A stretch of 54,712 bases of DNA from Westiellopsis prolifica IICB1 (GTDB lineage Bacteria; Cyanobacteriota; Cyanobacteriia; Cyanobacteriales; Nostocaceae): contig NZ_NAPS01000002.1 in assembly GCF_004323185.1 (NCBI RefSeq), positions 1,024,759-1,079,470 of the forward strand. Direction: 5' to 3'. A program made the position numbers and the translations under genes. The notes under the pieces were generated by a model that was not told the DNA's origin, did not search any database, and saw only the letters and a program-made list of their open reading frames with translations. Each line of letters begins with the position of its first letter. Position 1 is the stretch's first letter. Positions 16,937-27,563 of the stretch are shown in pieces.

Positions 16937-19900
16937 TTACGCTGTTTTTCCTCTCTGGAAATAGTCCGAACTAGTGGTTCCGACTCCTGAACCGATTCCT
17001 CCTGATAATCCTAAGACAAACAGGCTTTGCCTACCAGACAAACTACCAAATGCTTCAAGTGGAGCCAAGGGAACTGCATAGAAGCGACCTGCCGCTATAT
17101 GGCCAATAGGGTAGGCAAACATTTCTTCTATGTACCGGAAAGGAGCACCTACCGGAATACCATACGGTTCTGCCATTGAAAGGCTTCTCCAGCGTGGGAA
17201 ATAGCGTCCTACAAAAGCATGGAAACCTTCGTGAGCAGCAGTATCTCGGGCTGCCCAGCTACCAGGATTGAGATTTTGGTCAAAATTATCGATAGTGATA
17301 CTATATCTAGGTTGCCACCATCTTGATCCAGGAACGCGGTCGAAATTTGTTCCACCACCTTCATCTCCCAAGAAGTTGAGCCACCTTACAAATCTAGCCC
17401 GTGCGTTAGGGCCAGCGCTTGTCGCACCGCTTCGAGCTGCTACTGCGCCAAAAGCACCGCCAATACCTCCTGTAATCGCACCAACAATTGCTCCAGTGAG
17501 AGCCGCATCACCAAGCCCTGCCCCTAATGGTTTACCGTTAATAGCATTATCCAAAAGTTGCCCGGATACTGACGCAGCTGCACCACTACCCGCTCCCGAT
17601 ACTACACCAGATGCAACCCCACCCACAATAGATTGACCAGCACTCGCGCCAAAAGCTGCCAATCCCGATGTAGCTGCTGAACCAACTCCAAAGCCGATTG
17701 CACCACTCACGGCTCCTGTCAGCGCACCAATGCCAACATTTTTGAAAAAGTCACCGACATTAAAGTTATCAGTATGGGTGACAGCATAGCCAATACCACC
17801 AGAAATACCACCTACAACCAAACCAATTAGCGCGCTGATGGCAAGCCCAACTAAAAGGTCATCAATACCAAATATGCGACCCGTCTTATCACTGAAAAGG
17901 ATAGGATCGTTACCAGCATAAGCGAAAGGAGAAGGTTGTTGCCCAGCCGGATCGGGTCCGTAAAAACGTCCTAGACTGCTGTCATAAAGACGCGCTCGAT
18001 AGTTATACAATCTCGTTTCTGAATCGTATTCCTGCCCCGTGTAAAGGTAGGCAAGGGTGCTACTCCCATATACCTCTCCCATTAAATCGCCAAAGGGCAG
18101 GTAATTGTAAGCGGCAACTACTTGCCGAGTTGCCCCATTGACCACCGCTCGCGTCGAATTTTGTCGATCCTTCAACACATAAAGAAAGTTTGTATTTCCC
18201 TGGGTCGCACCAGGGGCAAAAGCGATTAACCCAGCAGGTCCATAAATGTATAAGGTAATTCTTTCTGCATCTGTACCTGTCTTGTCTAGCTCGATGAGAG
18301 GATAATCATTCCCTCCATGCAGATATAATTTTTGCTTGTCTGACTGTTTTTTCAGTACGCGCTGACTACCACCACCATAGGTAAAAGTTACGGGGTTATT
18401 AGCATTAGCAACAGGAGTAATGCTGGTAGTCATCTGAGTTAAGGGATTGTAAGTTAAATTTTGGAGCTTCCCTGAAACGGCGATGACATTGCCATTAGCA
18501 TCGGGAGTAAAATTCTCAATGTTTGTCCCTGTCTCTGTTTGAACAGAAATACTTTGAAGCTGATTGCTCCCCCCGCGATAAGCATAGGTTTTGTAAGAAT
18601 ATTCCCCCGCATTCGCATTGCCATGATTTAATTGCTTAATATTTCCATCATCGTCGTAGCTTGTAGATCCTTGAGGACTCAATCCTAGACTGTATGGTAA
18701 GAAAGGTTGATTGTTTTGTAAGTTTTGAGCAACTTGCAATCGTCCGGCGCGATCGTATTTATACTGATAAGCAAAGTTAGCAGTGAAATTGCCAGAATTG
18801 GACAGACCAAAAGCAGAGGAAATCTGAGCAATTTTGCCGCTGTAATATCCAATACTGTGATTGTCTGGACTGTAACCTCCCGTTGTATAACTAATCGTTT
18901 CTCTGAAAATATCGTTATCAATCTGCTGTAGCCAGCCAGGTGAGTTGTAAGCAAAGCTTCGCTCTATCGAGCGAGAGCTACTGTTATTAAGCGATTCCTT
19001 TTGCACGCTGCCATTAGCATAATAGCTATAGGAAGCATAATAATAGGGATTATCGGGCGCATTGCCTACTCCAATCACTTGATTTAGTTGATTGTAGGTA
19101 TAGTAAACAACTGGCCAATTCTCTGGATTGGCTGAACCATAATCAACTGTAAGGATATTGCCTAAATTGTCGTAGGTATAAAGAATTTCATAAGTGCGAT
19201 CGCTATAATCAGCTACCTGAATTCGTTTAGAGATGACTTTGCCAAAAATGTTGTACTTAAGAGTTTCTGTGACAGCGATGTTTCCTTGACTGTCGCCTTC
19301 ACTTACTAAAACTTTAGTCAAGCGTCCGATAGCATTAGCATCTGTGCGATCGCCATCATAAAAATATTTTCTCAACCAAGTAGTGTTGGCAGTTGGCTGT
19401 GCTGGCTCGTTGTTTGCATAGTTTTGTAAGGCGTTTCGATCCCAAGGTTGATTATAAACACCACCTTCAACTATCCGCCCTAGAATATCGTATTTCGTGT
19501 ATAAAACATATCCCTTTTCTGCGCCTTCTGCATCCTGCATAAACCGCAGCTTTCCGGCTTTATCGTAGATATATTGGAATGGTTTTGAGGCGTCTGGCGT
19601 AGTTCTTTGTGTTAAGCGATCCAGGATATTATAAGTGCTAGTTATTACCCATTTATCTTTTTGCAAGACTTCCGGCGGATTGTAGTAATTCGGCAACCGT
19701 TGGGTTGTTACTTTGCCGTTGTTGCTATAAGTATAATCAAAGCCTGTAGTGATATAGGATGAGTTAGCCGGATCTATTTCTAGCCCATCAGCAATGGGAT
19801 TGCCAATTTGCTCCTTAACGCTAACCGATACTGTGCCATCTTGGTTAGTAACAGTCGTGACAAAATATTGTCCAGCTGGCAAATTCATCTGGGTTGGAAA

Positions 19901-22900
19901 ACTACCCGACTGATTAGCGCCATATTGATACTTAACTGTGTGGCGGTCTTGCGGTTGAGTTGTATCTAAATTAGTAATAGCAAAATCCCTTCCTGGCAGT
20001 CCAATTTCAACCTTTCGAGATAAGGGAGAACTTTCAAATCGAGTCCGAGAATAGGGATATCCTTGATCGTCAGAATTACCTGTACCACCAGGCGAATAAT
20101 ACTCAGCGACGTATCCTGTCATTACCCCTGTTGTTGACCAAGCAATTCCCGTAACAAAATCTGGCTGATAGCGGAATAATGTATTGGAATATCGCGCTGG
20201 TTTAGTTTCAATTGCCAAACGCCCTATCTCGTCATAGACGCTTTCAGAAACAATGGTGTTATTTCCTTCCAGAGCTTGTCTCTGCCTCGTCTTGCCACTA
20301 CCATCATCATAGATTATGGAAACTTGCGGTTCGCGAAAAACTACAACATTCTGAAACTTAAGTTCATTGCCTGCAATAATTCCCAGAGAACCAACAATAT
20401 TTTGGGAGAGAAAATAACTAAAAATCTGCTGTCCACCCACGTAAAATAGAATGCTTTTCTCGACAACGACGAGCAACCACTCTGTTGTATTTAAGGTAGG
20501 TTGGGGTACAGAACTAACTGGGTTAGGATTGCCATTAACTAATAACTGCCATTGGGACGTAGTTGGAGACCATTGTACAGTTACTTGCTGACCAATACTT
20601 AATCCTACAGTTTGGGTCATAGTTGCTGCGGGAGTAACCTTCAGCATCACCCCATAATTGCTGTAGGAATCGCTGCCCTTAAGCGTTATCTTGCCTGGTT
20701 GACTGCCAATATAAACCAGCGCGCTATCTTTGACAGTCCAATTGCCGGGATTATCCGATTGCCAAAGGTCTTGCCACTGACCGTCTTGAAAGTCATCGTA
20801 GATTCCTCCCGCTCTAGCACTAATAGCCAAACTGCTATTGGGATCGGCTGGATTAAAAGTATCGTTATTGCCAGATCTTGAAAAATATTCAGCTGCTACA
20901 GCATCTACATTTTCAGCAGGGCCAATAGTAGCAATTTGGCGTGAAAAATCGTCATAAACCTGACGCATGGTTTCGCCATTGTTGCCTATAGTAGCAGTAA
21001 CTAGCCAATCTCTCGCACGATAAACTGTAGCAGCAAAATTGCACAATAATGGCGAAAAGCGAAGATCGTCAACGAGGAAAAACTTAGTTTGTTTTTGATT
21101 ATAAGCAAACAAATTAACGTCAAGAGCTACCTCTCGATTAAAATTTTGTTGAGTTAGATCGATAACTTGATAGAGGTAAAGCCATTGGCTGCTGGTATCT
21201 GCAATTTCTATCGAGATCGGCGTGCCTATAGCTTGACCATTTTGAACAAAACTAATGCTCCAAGCTGCCGCTCCACTGTTGCTGCCAAATCCGCTCTCTG
21301 TTTTTATCCAACAGGATAAAATATAACTTTGCTGCGTATAGTTAGGTGGTAAGTGAAAAGTTCTTTGCAACCCTACTCTACTACTCGGATTTGGTGGTAA
21401 CTTCAAGCAATTCTGACCCGTATGGGCATCTCCTGAGAAAATGCAAGGAATTCCCTGGCTGCCAGTCTGGAGACAAGTTTGTATAGGTTGATTGATGGGA
21501 TAAATTTGCCATCCTTGATTATCTTCATAGATCTCAAATCCGTAATAACTAGCTTGTTCGGCTGCAATACTAGCATTAGAAAATGTGGCAACTAAATTAA
21601 TCTGATCTGTATCGTAAATAGCAGACTCATGAAGGCCTAAAACATCGCTTTGTTCCTGTATTTGACCTTGATTTGTAGTGAGAGAGTTGATTTCAGATAA
21701 CTTTAACCATAAATTCAGATCGGGATTGCTAAAGTTAAAGTTAGGAGAATTAGTACCTTGTTGCAATCGATAGTTTTGGCAAGGAGACCATTTCCAGCTA
21801 CTGCCTGTCGCCCAATTCTTCCAAGTAGTAACATAACTTAAGGTGACTATATCGTTGGTTCTGCTTGTGGTTTGGACAATAGCACTTAACAGGTTTTTAG
21901 CAAGCATTGCTTGCTGATACTCATTGACCTGCCATGCATAGAGGCTAGACTCGGTGATGACTGTTTGCTGTCCCTTACTGTCATAATTATAGGTCTTTGT
22001 TTGAGTAATTAAACCCGTTGATAAATCGTAGGAACTTTCTGTTGTCTGAGTAATACCCTCAAGGACAGTCACGGTTTTTTCTAGGCGAGCATAAGCACCG
22101 TAAAGATTAATTGTTTGACTAGAACCAAGTTGCGTTCGAGTCACCAATACTTTCCAATAATTTATAACTGAAGATACCTCTGTTCCATCGGCATCATAGT
22201 CTTTTTTACATAATAAAATTCCGTTGAGAATTCTGGCGTAGTTGTAAATGGTTCCGATGGGATAAAATGTTCCAGCCTGCCGAGAAACGCCATTAGAGTA
22301 GTAATATTCTGTCTTACCGTAGGGAGGAGCAGGCGTGTCTTGCTTGCAACCTGGCAGTACCGTAACTTTAGAATATTGTGCTAAGGCTGTGCTGGAATCA
22401 TAAATTACAGTCGATTGGTCGTAACGGTAAAATTGCGAGTAAGGGGTATCAGATGTAAATCCATCATCAATTTGGATGTAATTTACTTGAAAATCATAAA
22501 CAGCACCTGTGAAAGTTCCTTCCGCCAAGCGATACAAGGTAATGTAGCTAGCTTGGTCAAAACTTCGATCAGCTGGATATGTTACTAGGGTGTTGGGGCT
22601 TGCTAAACTGGTTCCAGGTTTGACAGTAGTATTCTGCTCAACATAAATCTTTTCGTTGTACAGAGTTGTTAAGTTAGCCACTTGTAACTGGCTATTTTTC
22701 AGTGGCACTATTTGAGTATTTTTGCCAGTTGCATCTTCGTAAGCAATATAAACCGGAGCCTGGTTCTGCACGCTTTTAGGATTGAGAGTCCCAGGTAAGG
22801 GATTAGGCAATTGCTGCCATTGCCCAGAAGGCGTGCGAAAATAGACTGTGCTATCTATATTGAGATAGTTGCCATTTCCTCTTGGATAATGCCCTTTTGC

Positions 22901-25201
22901 TTGTAGAGTAACAGGACTTGTCCAACCGCTCTGATTGGGATTGCTAGGATTAAATTGTAAGAGTTGGTTAATGGTATTATTACCTGACTGCTTAGACATG
23001 ATGGCGACGTCGCTGCCATAGCCAAACTGGTAATCAGCGACGCTATCTGATGCATCAAAATCTTTCCCTATCCAGTTGGCAATATTATTGCTATTACCAC
23101 TACCGCCGACGTATCGTAACAGGTGTTGGCTATTACCAATCAAGCTATTCTCTACGATTGAAGCCAGAACAGGTAATAGTGGTTTTTGTCCTGAAAAAGG
23201 CGAAGTGTATTGCTTCACTAAGGGAGAGCTGGCGTTGAGAATGTTAAAGTTCTCGTTCCATTGAAAAATCCGGATTTCAGAGGTTAAACTGGCTGGATTT
23301 GACGAGACACTTTTGGCATAAGTAGCTACTGCATAGGTATCTCCTAAACTCCAGAAAAATAGAAAATTGTTGGAAGGCTGTGGATCTTGATAAACATCAA
23401 AGCTATTATTCCACGTAAAGCCCGACTTCCACACGCCTATATCGTCGCGGTAGAGTAATTGGAAAGACCCAGTTTTTGTAATTTGGTTATAGGAGCATAC
23501 AATATAAAAATTATTTTTACCTATCAGCGCAACTTGAGCTGGTTTGGCAACTGCAATATTGGGAAGAGTAGGATTAGTCCAAGCTTTTTGTTTCCAGTCC
23601 CAATTATATCCATAAAATGGGCGATCGCTGAAGTTAGGATTATAGACAATTACAAACTCATCACCTGTTGTTAAGACTGTTTTGGTGGAGTTTGAAGTTA
23701 GCGTTATATTTTGCTGAGTATAACTCCATTCTCCAAAATTAATTAAATCTTTACGAAAAAGATAAATTTCTTCTCTGGCTGGGGCTATATTTTGAAAAGC
23801 TAAAACAAACCAATCTTGTCTAGGAATAACTGTTAAAGTATCTAAATCAAATTTAGCACTAAAATAAACAGAATTTGATTGCACCCAGCGACCAACCCAG
23901 CTATAGATTGATAACTGCAAGCTACCGCTGCTTGGTTCATACCAAGTTATTACTGCATAGTCTGCCCCATACCAAACTCTTGGTACACTACCAGTTAGGG
24001 GACTGTTAATTTTCAAATTTTTAGTAGAATTAATTAGCTGCGCTTTTTGATAACTATAGGTTGCTTTGCCTCCTTCAGGATAAGTAATGGTTTTCAGCGC
24101 TCCCGGATGAGGATCGGATTTGCTATAGTATTCAAATTTTACTCCCGGTAGCGATTGGGAATTGATATTAAGGAACTTAATCGATACTAAGTATCTTTTC
24201 CATAGATATCGATAAATATCAGAACTTGTAGAGGTGTTAGATAGATTATTCAGTTGGTATTCAAACTTAACAGAGAAAAGAAGTTCGCCAGCTTGATTAT
24301 TGACTTGAATTTTATCTAAATATTTAGTTTCATATCGGTCTTGATAAGCATTAGGCCCCAGTTCACTATGTGGTGGTTGATATTCTATAGCTCCATTTGG
24401 ACCAAGATTATTTGGTCCGTACTTATTACCATAAAAAAAACTTACCGTTCGGCCAAATTCATCAGTTATAGTTTTGAGGTACGAGGCTCTAGTATATTGG
24501 AGGCCATTATTGCCCACACTTTGATTGTCGCTATCGTAGTTAAAAACGACGGTATTACCCCAAGTATCTTGAGTTTCGCAAAGGTTCCAGGCTACAGCAA
24601 ATTGCTGCTGACCTAGTGTTAAAGCGCTACTGCCAACCCAATTACCCCATTTTATTCCCCATTGAACAGTATTGCGATCGCTATTCTTGTCTCCGTAAAT
24701 ACTGGTTATGCCATTTTCTTGGGTAATTACCCAGCGCTCGTTGCTGGGATAGTACAAAATTCGCCAAAATTGATAGTTTTGGGTTTCGTAAGTATATGCT
24801 CCGTCATTAGCAGTTCCAGTTCTAACTAATGGATTTACAGAACCGCCTGCTATTAAATAAAAACGATTGTCATAGGGTGAACCAGTGTTGTTAGTATCTG
24901 CTACAATTCGGTCAAATCCCAAAGACCAACCTAATCCTAAAATTCCTGTAGGAGATTCTAAATTCCAAGTATCTATGGAGTTTTGAACGTTACTTTCATA
25001 CACAGCAGATACATTAACATCTAAACCATTGCGTCCAGTCAATGAAATTAGTTTTAAAGGTAAATTAACATCTCCTCTAAATAAGTTAACGCTATCTTGG
25101 ATTTTTCCTAAAGCATCAGAGTCAAATTGAAAATTTCTAATGGCAGGAATGTTAGCAGATTGACCATTACTCTTACTAGAAGTGGCTGTTTGCAATGTCA
25201 T
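16937..25201 (-). CDS. giant Rhs/YD-repeat, Tc-toxin-like protein with HExxH C-terminus
   Basis: I take the ATG at 25201 (MTLQTATSSKSNG), preceded by GGAGATACAACA, giving 2754 aa; an upstream start adds 10 residues. In order: an SpvB/TcB-like N-terminus (NLPLKLISLTGRNG, GILGLGWSLGFDRI); a propeller-like W/Y-rich stretch (about 400-780); two beta-sandwich, carbohydrate-binding-like regions (about 1220-1385 and 1470-1625); YD repeats (about 1635-2400); the Rhs core ending GRFYGPDPAGQQ ... ILFSDKTGR (about 2445); a Gly-rich hydrophobic segment; and a C-terminal domain with DTAAHEGFHAF (about 2655) and, 30 residues on, IEEMFAY, a gluzincin-type layout. By analogy with Tc/Rhs proteins the core would encapsulate the C-terminal toxin. 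No signal peptide is seen. It is the last gene of a minus-strand run; no immunity gene follows. Confidence 0.85.
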   Translation of the reverse strand: MTLQTATSSKSNGQSANIPAIRNFQFDSDALGKIQDSVNLFRGDVNLPLKLISLTGRNGLDVNVSAVYESNVQNSIDTWNLESPTGILGLGWSLGFDRIVADTNNTGSPYDNRFYLIAGGSVNPLVRTGTANDGAYTYETQNYQFWRILYYPSNERWVITQENGITSIYGDKNSDRNTVQWGIKWGNWVGSSALTLGQQQFAVAWNLCETQDTWGNTVVFNYDSDNQSVGNNGLQYTRASYLKTITDEFGRTVSFFYGNKYGPNNLGPNGAIEYQPPHSELGPNAYQDRYETKYLDKIQVNNQAGELLFSVKFEYQLNNLSNTSTSSDIYRYLWKRYLVSIKFLNINSQSLPGVKFEYYSKSDPHPGALKTITYPEGGKATYSYQKAQLINSTKNLKINSPLTGSVPRVWYGADYAVITWYEPSSGSLQLSIYSWVGRWVQSNSVYFSAKFDLDTLTVIPRQDWFVLAFQNIAPAREEIYLFRKDLINFGEWSYTQQNITLTSNSTKTVLTTGDEFVIVYNPNFSDRPFYGYNWDWKQKAWTNPTLPNIAVAKPAQVALIGKNNFYIVCSYNQITKTGSFQLLYRDDIGVWKSGFTWNNSFDVYQDPQPSNNFLFFWSLGDTYAVATYAKSVSSNPASLTSEIRIFQWNENFNILNASSPLVKQYTSPFSGQKPLLPVLASIVENSLIGNSQHLLRYVGGSGNSNNIANWIGKDFDASDSVADYQFGYGSDVAIMSKQSGNNTINQLLQFNPSNPNQSGWTSPVTLQAKGHYPRGNGNYLNIDSTVYFRTPSGQWQQLPNPLPGTLNPKSVQNQAPVYIAYEDATGKNTQIVPLKNSQLQVANLTTLYNEKIYVEQNTTVKPGTSLASPNTLVTYPADRSFDQASYITLYRLAEGTFTGAVYDFQVNYIQIDDGFTSDTPYSQFYRYDQSTVIYDSSTALAQYSKVTVLPGCKQDTPAPPYGKTEYYYSNGVSRQAGTFYPIGTIYNYARILNGILLCKKDYDADGTEVSSVINYWKVLVTRTQLGSSQTINLYGAYARLEKTVTVLEGITQTTESSYDLSTGLITQTKTYNYDSKGQQTVITESSLYAWQVNEYQQAMLAKNLLSAIVQTTSRTNDIVTLSYVTTWKNWATGSSWKWSPCQNYRLQQGTNSPNFNFSNPDLNLWLKLSEINSLTTNQGQIQEQSDVLGLHESAIYDTDQINLVATFSNASIAAEQASYYGFEIYEDNQGWQIYPINQPIQTCLQTGSQGIPCIFSGDAHTGQNCLKLPPNPSSRVGLQRTFHLPPNYTQQSYILSCWIKTESGFGSNSGAAAWSISFVQNGQAIGTPISIEIADTSSQWLYLYQVIDLTQQNFNREVALDVNLFAYNQKQTKFFLVDDLRFSPLLCNFAATVYRARDWLVTATIGNNGETMRQVYDDFSRQIATIGPAENVDAVAAEYFSRSGNNDTFNPADPNSSLAISARAGGIYDDFQDGQWQDLWQSDNPGNWTVKDSALVYIGSQPGKITLKGSDSYSNYGVMLKVTPAATMTQTVGLSIGQQVTVQWSPTTSQWQLLVNGNPNPVSSVPQPTLNTTEWLLVVVEKSILFYVGGQQIFSYFLSQNIVGSLGIIAGNELKFQNVVVFREPQVSIIYDDGSGKTRQRQALEGNNTIVSESVYDEIGRLAIETKPARYSNTLFRYQPDFVTGIAWSTTGVMTGYVAEYYSPGGTGNSDDQGYPYSRTRFESSPLSRKVEIGLPGRDFAITNLDTTQPQDRHTVKYQYGANQSGSFPTQMNLPAGQYFVTTVTNQDGTVSVSVKEQIGNPIADGLEIDPANSSYITTGFDYTYSNNGKVTTQRLPNYYNPPEVLQKDKWVITSTYNILDRLTQRTTPDASKPFQYIYDKAGKLRFMQDAEGAEKGYVLYTKYDILGRIVEGGVYNQPWDRNALQNYANNEPAQPTANTTWLRKYFYDGDRTDANAIGRLTKVLVSEGDSQGNIAVTETLKYNIFGKVISKRIQVADYSDRTYEILYTYDNLGNILTVDYGSANPENWPVVYYTYNQLNQVIGVGNAPDNPYYYASYSYYANGSVQKESLNNSSSRSIERSFAYNSPGWLQQIDNDIFRETISYTTGGYSPDNHSIGYYSGKIAQISSAFGLSNSGNFTANFAYQYKYDRAGRLQVAQNLQNNQPFLPYSLGLSPQGSTSYDDDGNIKQLNHGNANAGEYSYKTYAYRGGSNQLQSISVQTETGTNIENFTPDANGNVIAVSGKLQNLTYNPLTQMTTSITPVANANNPVTFTYGGGSQRVLKKQSDKQKLYLHGGNDYPLIELDKTGTDAERITLYIYGPAGLIAFAPGATQGNTNFLYVLKDRQNSTRAVVNGATRQVVAAYNYLPFGDLMGEVYGSSTLAYLYTGQEYDSETRLYNYRARLYDSSLGRFYGPDPAGQQPSPFAYAGNDPILFSDKTGRIFGIDDLLVGLAISALIGLVVGGISGGIGYAVTHTDNFNVGDFFKNVGIGALTGAVSGAIGFGVGSAATSGLAAFGASAGQSIVGGVASGVVSGAGSGAAASVSGQLLDNAINGKPLGAGLGDAALTGAIVGAITGGIGGAFGAVAARSGATSAGPNARARFVRWLNFLGDEGGGTNFDRVPGSRWWQPRYSITIDNFDQNLNPGSWAARDTAAHEGFHAFVGRYFPRWRSLSMAEPYGIPVGAPFRYIEEMFAYPIGHIAAGRFYAVPLAPLEAFGSLSGRQSLFVLGLSGGIGSGVGTTSSDYFQRGKTA

Positions 25202-25477
25202 TGTTGTATCTCCATAAATCAGATGATGCACTTGCTTTTAATTTTTCGGTAGCAGAGTATTTTTGAATTTTTATGAGAGTAAACTCATCAATTGCTCTGC
25301 CAATCAAATCACTAATGTATTTCCTCTAGGGTAATTTTGAGACGGTTTTCTTACGTCGAATGGCTTCCAAAGCAACTTTGAATTTTAAATTGAGAACTGT
25401 ATTGTTGGCGTTTGTGTCTCATCTTCTAATTTCCACAATTAGAATTCGGAGAAATTGAAGTGGCTCAAAATCGTTTT
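25202..25477. other. gap between the Rhs gene and the oxidase gene
   Basis: This AT-rich 276-bp stretch has no gene and no clear repeat. It is much longer than the gaps within the upstream operon, so the Rhs gene may have its own promoter here. I cannot point to a specific box with confidence. Confidence 0.4.
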
Positions 25478-27511
25478 CTATACCTCAGAGGGATCGACAA
25501 ATAGATTCTTCAGAAGTGGACTCAGGAACAGATTATATCGGTCGTATTTCGCTAAAGTATTGACCTCGTATTGCCAATTGTCGTCGCTGTCTCGACCAAC
25601 AGTGAATGTTTCACGAATCCGCTCGAAAAACTTCGGATCAGTCCAGGGTCCATTATTTGGCGTGTATGCCCAACCTTTTGACCACTCAGGTACAATCCGC
25701 GCTTTATTACCTGTGAAATGCCCTATAAACCATGCCTCTAGCTCAGAGAAGAACTGATTGGATAATTTTGTTCCGGGTAGGGTAAGCACATCCAGCCAAA
25801 GAGCTACATCCCAACCGTTCTGCTTGGTCAATTTGTCGGTAGCTAGTGAAGAAATTATTGGTCGGTCAGGGGAATCTCCTGCTACAGAAGGCACGTTATC
25901 AGGACTGTCCAGATTAGTCACACGAACCTCCAGTGGGGCATTGATCGGGAACTCGTTCTTGTCCTGATAATCACTCAGCATCTTCTGAAACTGTTGTGCA
26001 AAGTCAGCAATCGCATCCTGTACGTCTGCTTTTCGCATCAGGACTGCATAACCATTGGCAGTCACCCGTAGCGTTGTGTCCTTAATGTAAAACAAAGTGT
26101 TCTTTGATGCTCCCCAAATATCCCGTGATACTGGGTAAATTGTTTGCCCCAACAGATTCTGACCGTCTAAACCAAGTTGGGTAGCCTTCTCCATAGTCTC
26201 TCCAAAAGTCGGCGTCAAACCTGGAATACCACTCAGAATACCCTTGATCATCTCGGTGATTTTAGTTTCCAAATTGTCCGAGAACGGGTAGTTATTTGGG
26301 TTTTCCACGAGGCGAGAACCTGCTGGCTGATTGTTTGTCACAGTCCACACCTTGAGCCACGGATGTTCACTAAACGGATACCAAATTACTTCGATGCGAC
26401 CGCTCTGTTCTAGAAAATGGGCGACACTTTTTGGCGGAGGTGAGCCTCCATTAGAACGTGCGAACATGACCGATGCTGGAATATCAGTAAAGCTTTGACA
26501 ACGCATATTGTAGTTATCGATCACCTGCAATGTCACTTCAACGATCATCGCTCGGCCTAACTGGCTTAGGAACGCTTTGGTATCTTTTTCACCACGTTTA
26601 AAGGTACGTAGCTGATAACGATCAGGATTAGTCCCATCTGGGTCAGTGACCACTGCTACAACTTCCAGAATATGGTTACTCATTGAGCCATAGCTGCAAG
26701 GGAAGTCATCATTCGGGGGAGTACGGACGGCGGTTCCGTGACCATTGATAGCAAGTACACCTCCTACCGTGAGATGTTCTGGTGCTGGCGTATGTGGGAA
26801 ACTGAAGCCTGGAGCGCTCCCTTTGCCACCTGGCTGTTTCTCTAGGAAACTGAGGAGATCACCCATCGTAGCACCTGCTCCCACATTAACCCGAGCAGGT
26901 AGTCCATCTGATGCTGGGATCATCTTCATCTTGTTGAGAGCCTTCGTCGTATCGACAAGGAGTAATTTTGATTCGGTAGGAAGATCAGACGGTAATGAAA
27001 GCGGGGACCAGTTGTGCATGATGCCCCGAGGACGCACCATATATCCATTGTCCTTCGCCCAATTGCAGATTTCGACAACATCGTCTGCTATCTGAGGAGC
27101 GCAGGTCCAGACAATAGATAAATCGATAGTTCCAGACCAGTTCTTGAAAGGGACGCGGTTGATCGGAATTTGAGATGGAAAACCCGGCGGCGACACGGTC
27201 GATCCGTCTATCACTTCCACAAAATTAACAGAATAGTTCTGTGTGGTACCTGTCACTTTGTAGATTGCCGTCTTTTCATTTAGTTTAAAAGTGACGTGGT
27301 CATGAGACATCTCCGTTTTACCAAGAACAGCGGAAACAACTGGCCAAACTTCTACCCCTTCTGGAAAGGTTGTAGCAGCCAGGTCGATAGTCCGTGACTG
27401 CAATATCGGGTAGTTGTCTGTAGAGTCGGATATCCCTGAATCCCAGGCAGTCTGAAACGACATGACAAACCAGGCATCGTTGCGACATTCAATTTTTTGA
27501 ACTTCTAACAT
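25478..27511 (-). CDS. class-II cholesterol oxidase-like flavoprotein with extra N-terminal domain
   Basis: I choose the ATG at 27511 (MLEVQKIECR), which follows AAGGAAAGCAACGTCTT; a GTG at 27550 is the alternative. The product is 677 aa. Residues about 115-677 match the FAD-linked (VAO-fold) class-II cholesterol oxidases of Brevibacterium and Chromobacterium: FKNWSGTIDLSIVWTCAPQ, RPRGIMHNWSPL with H166 as the likely covalent FAD ligand, GGVLAINGHGTAV, MRCQSFTDIP, IEVIWYPFSEHPWLKVWTV, PLEVRVTN (catalytic Glu/Arg pair) and VPEWSKGWAYTP. These enzymes oxidise 3-beta-hydroxysterols and isomerise the product. Residues 1-100 form an added beta-rich domain (SRTIDLAATTFPEGVEVWPV, YKVTGTTQNYSVNFVEV). 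No export signal is visible. It ends the tight operon. Confidence 0.85.
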   Translation of the reverse strand: MLEVQKIECRNDAWFVMSFQTAWDSGISDSTDNYPILQSRTIDLAATTFPEGVEVWPVVSAVLGKTEMSHDHVTFKLNEKTAIYKVTGTTQNYSVNFVEVIDGSTVSPPGFPSQIPINRVPFKNWSGTIDLSIVWTCAPQIADDVVEICNWAKDNGYMVRPRGIMHNWSPLSLPSDLPTESKLLLVDTTKALNKMKMIPASDGLPARVNVGAGATMGDLLSFLEKQPGGKGSAPGFSFPHTPAPEHLTVGGVLAINGHGTAVRTPPNDDFPCSYGSMSNHILEVVAVVTDPDGTNPDRYQLRTFKRGEKDTKAFLSQLGRAMIVEVTLQVIDNYNMRCQSFTDIPASVMFARSNGGSPPPKSVAHFLEQSGRIEVIWYPFSEHPWLKVWTVTNNQPAGSRLVENPNNYPFSDNLETKITEMIKGILSGIPGLTPTFGETMEKATQLGLDGQNLLGQTIYPVSRDIWGASKNTLFYIKDTTLRVTANGYAVLMRKADVQDAIADFAQQFQKMLSDYQDKNEFPINAPLEVRVTNLDSPDNVPSVAGDSPDRPIISSLATDKLTKQNGWDVALWLDVLTLPGTKLSNQFFSELEAWFIGHFTGNKARIVPEWSKGWAYTPNNGPWTDPKFFERIRETFTVGRDSDDNWQYEVNTLAKYDRYNLFLSPLLKNLFVDPSEV

Positions 27512-27563
27512 AAGACGTTGCTTTCCTTGTTCTTGATTTTTGATTTGCACTCTTTTAGTTCAA

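Noticed and set aside
17268-17636. Pro/Ala-rich frame antisense to the Rhs gene
   Set aside because: Mirror of the Gly-rich segment of the real gene; similar shadows occur opposite the collagen-like gene (32055-32594).
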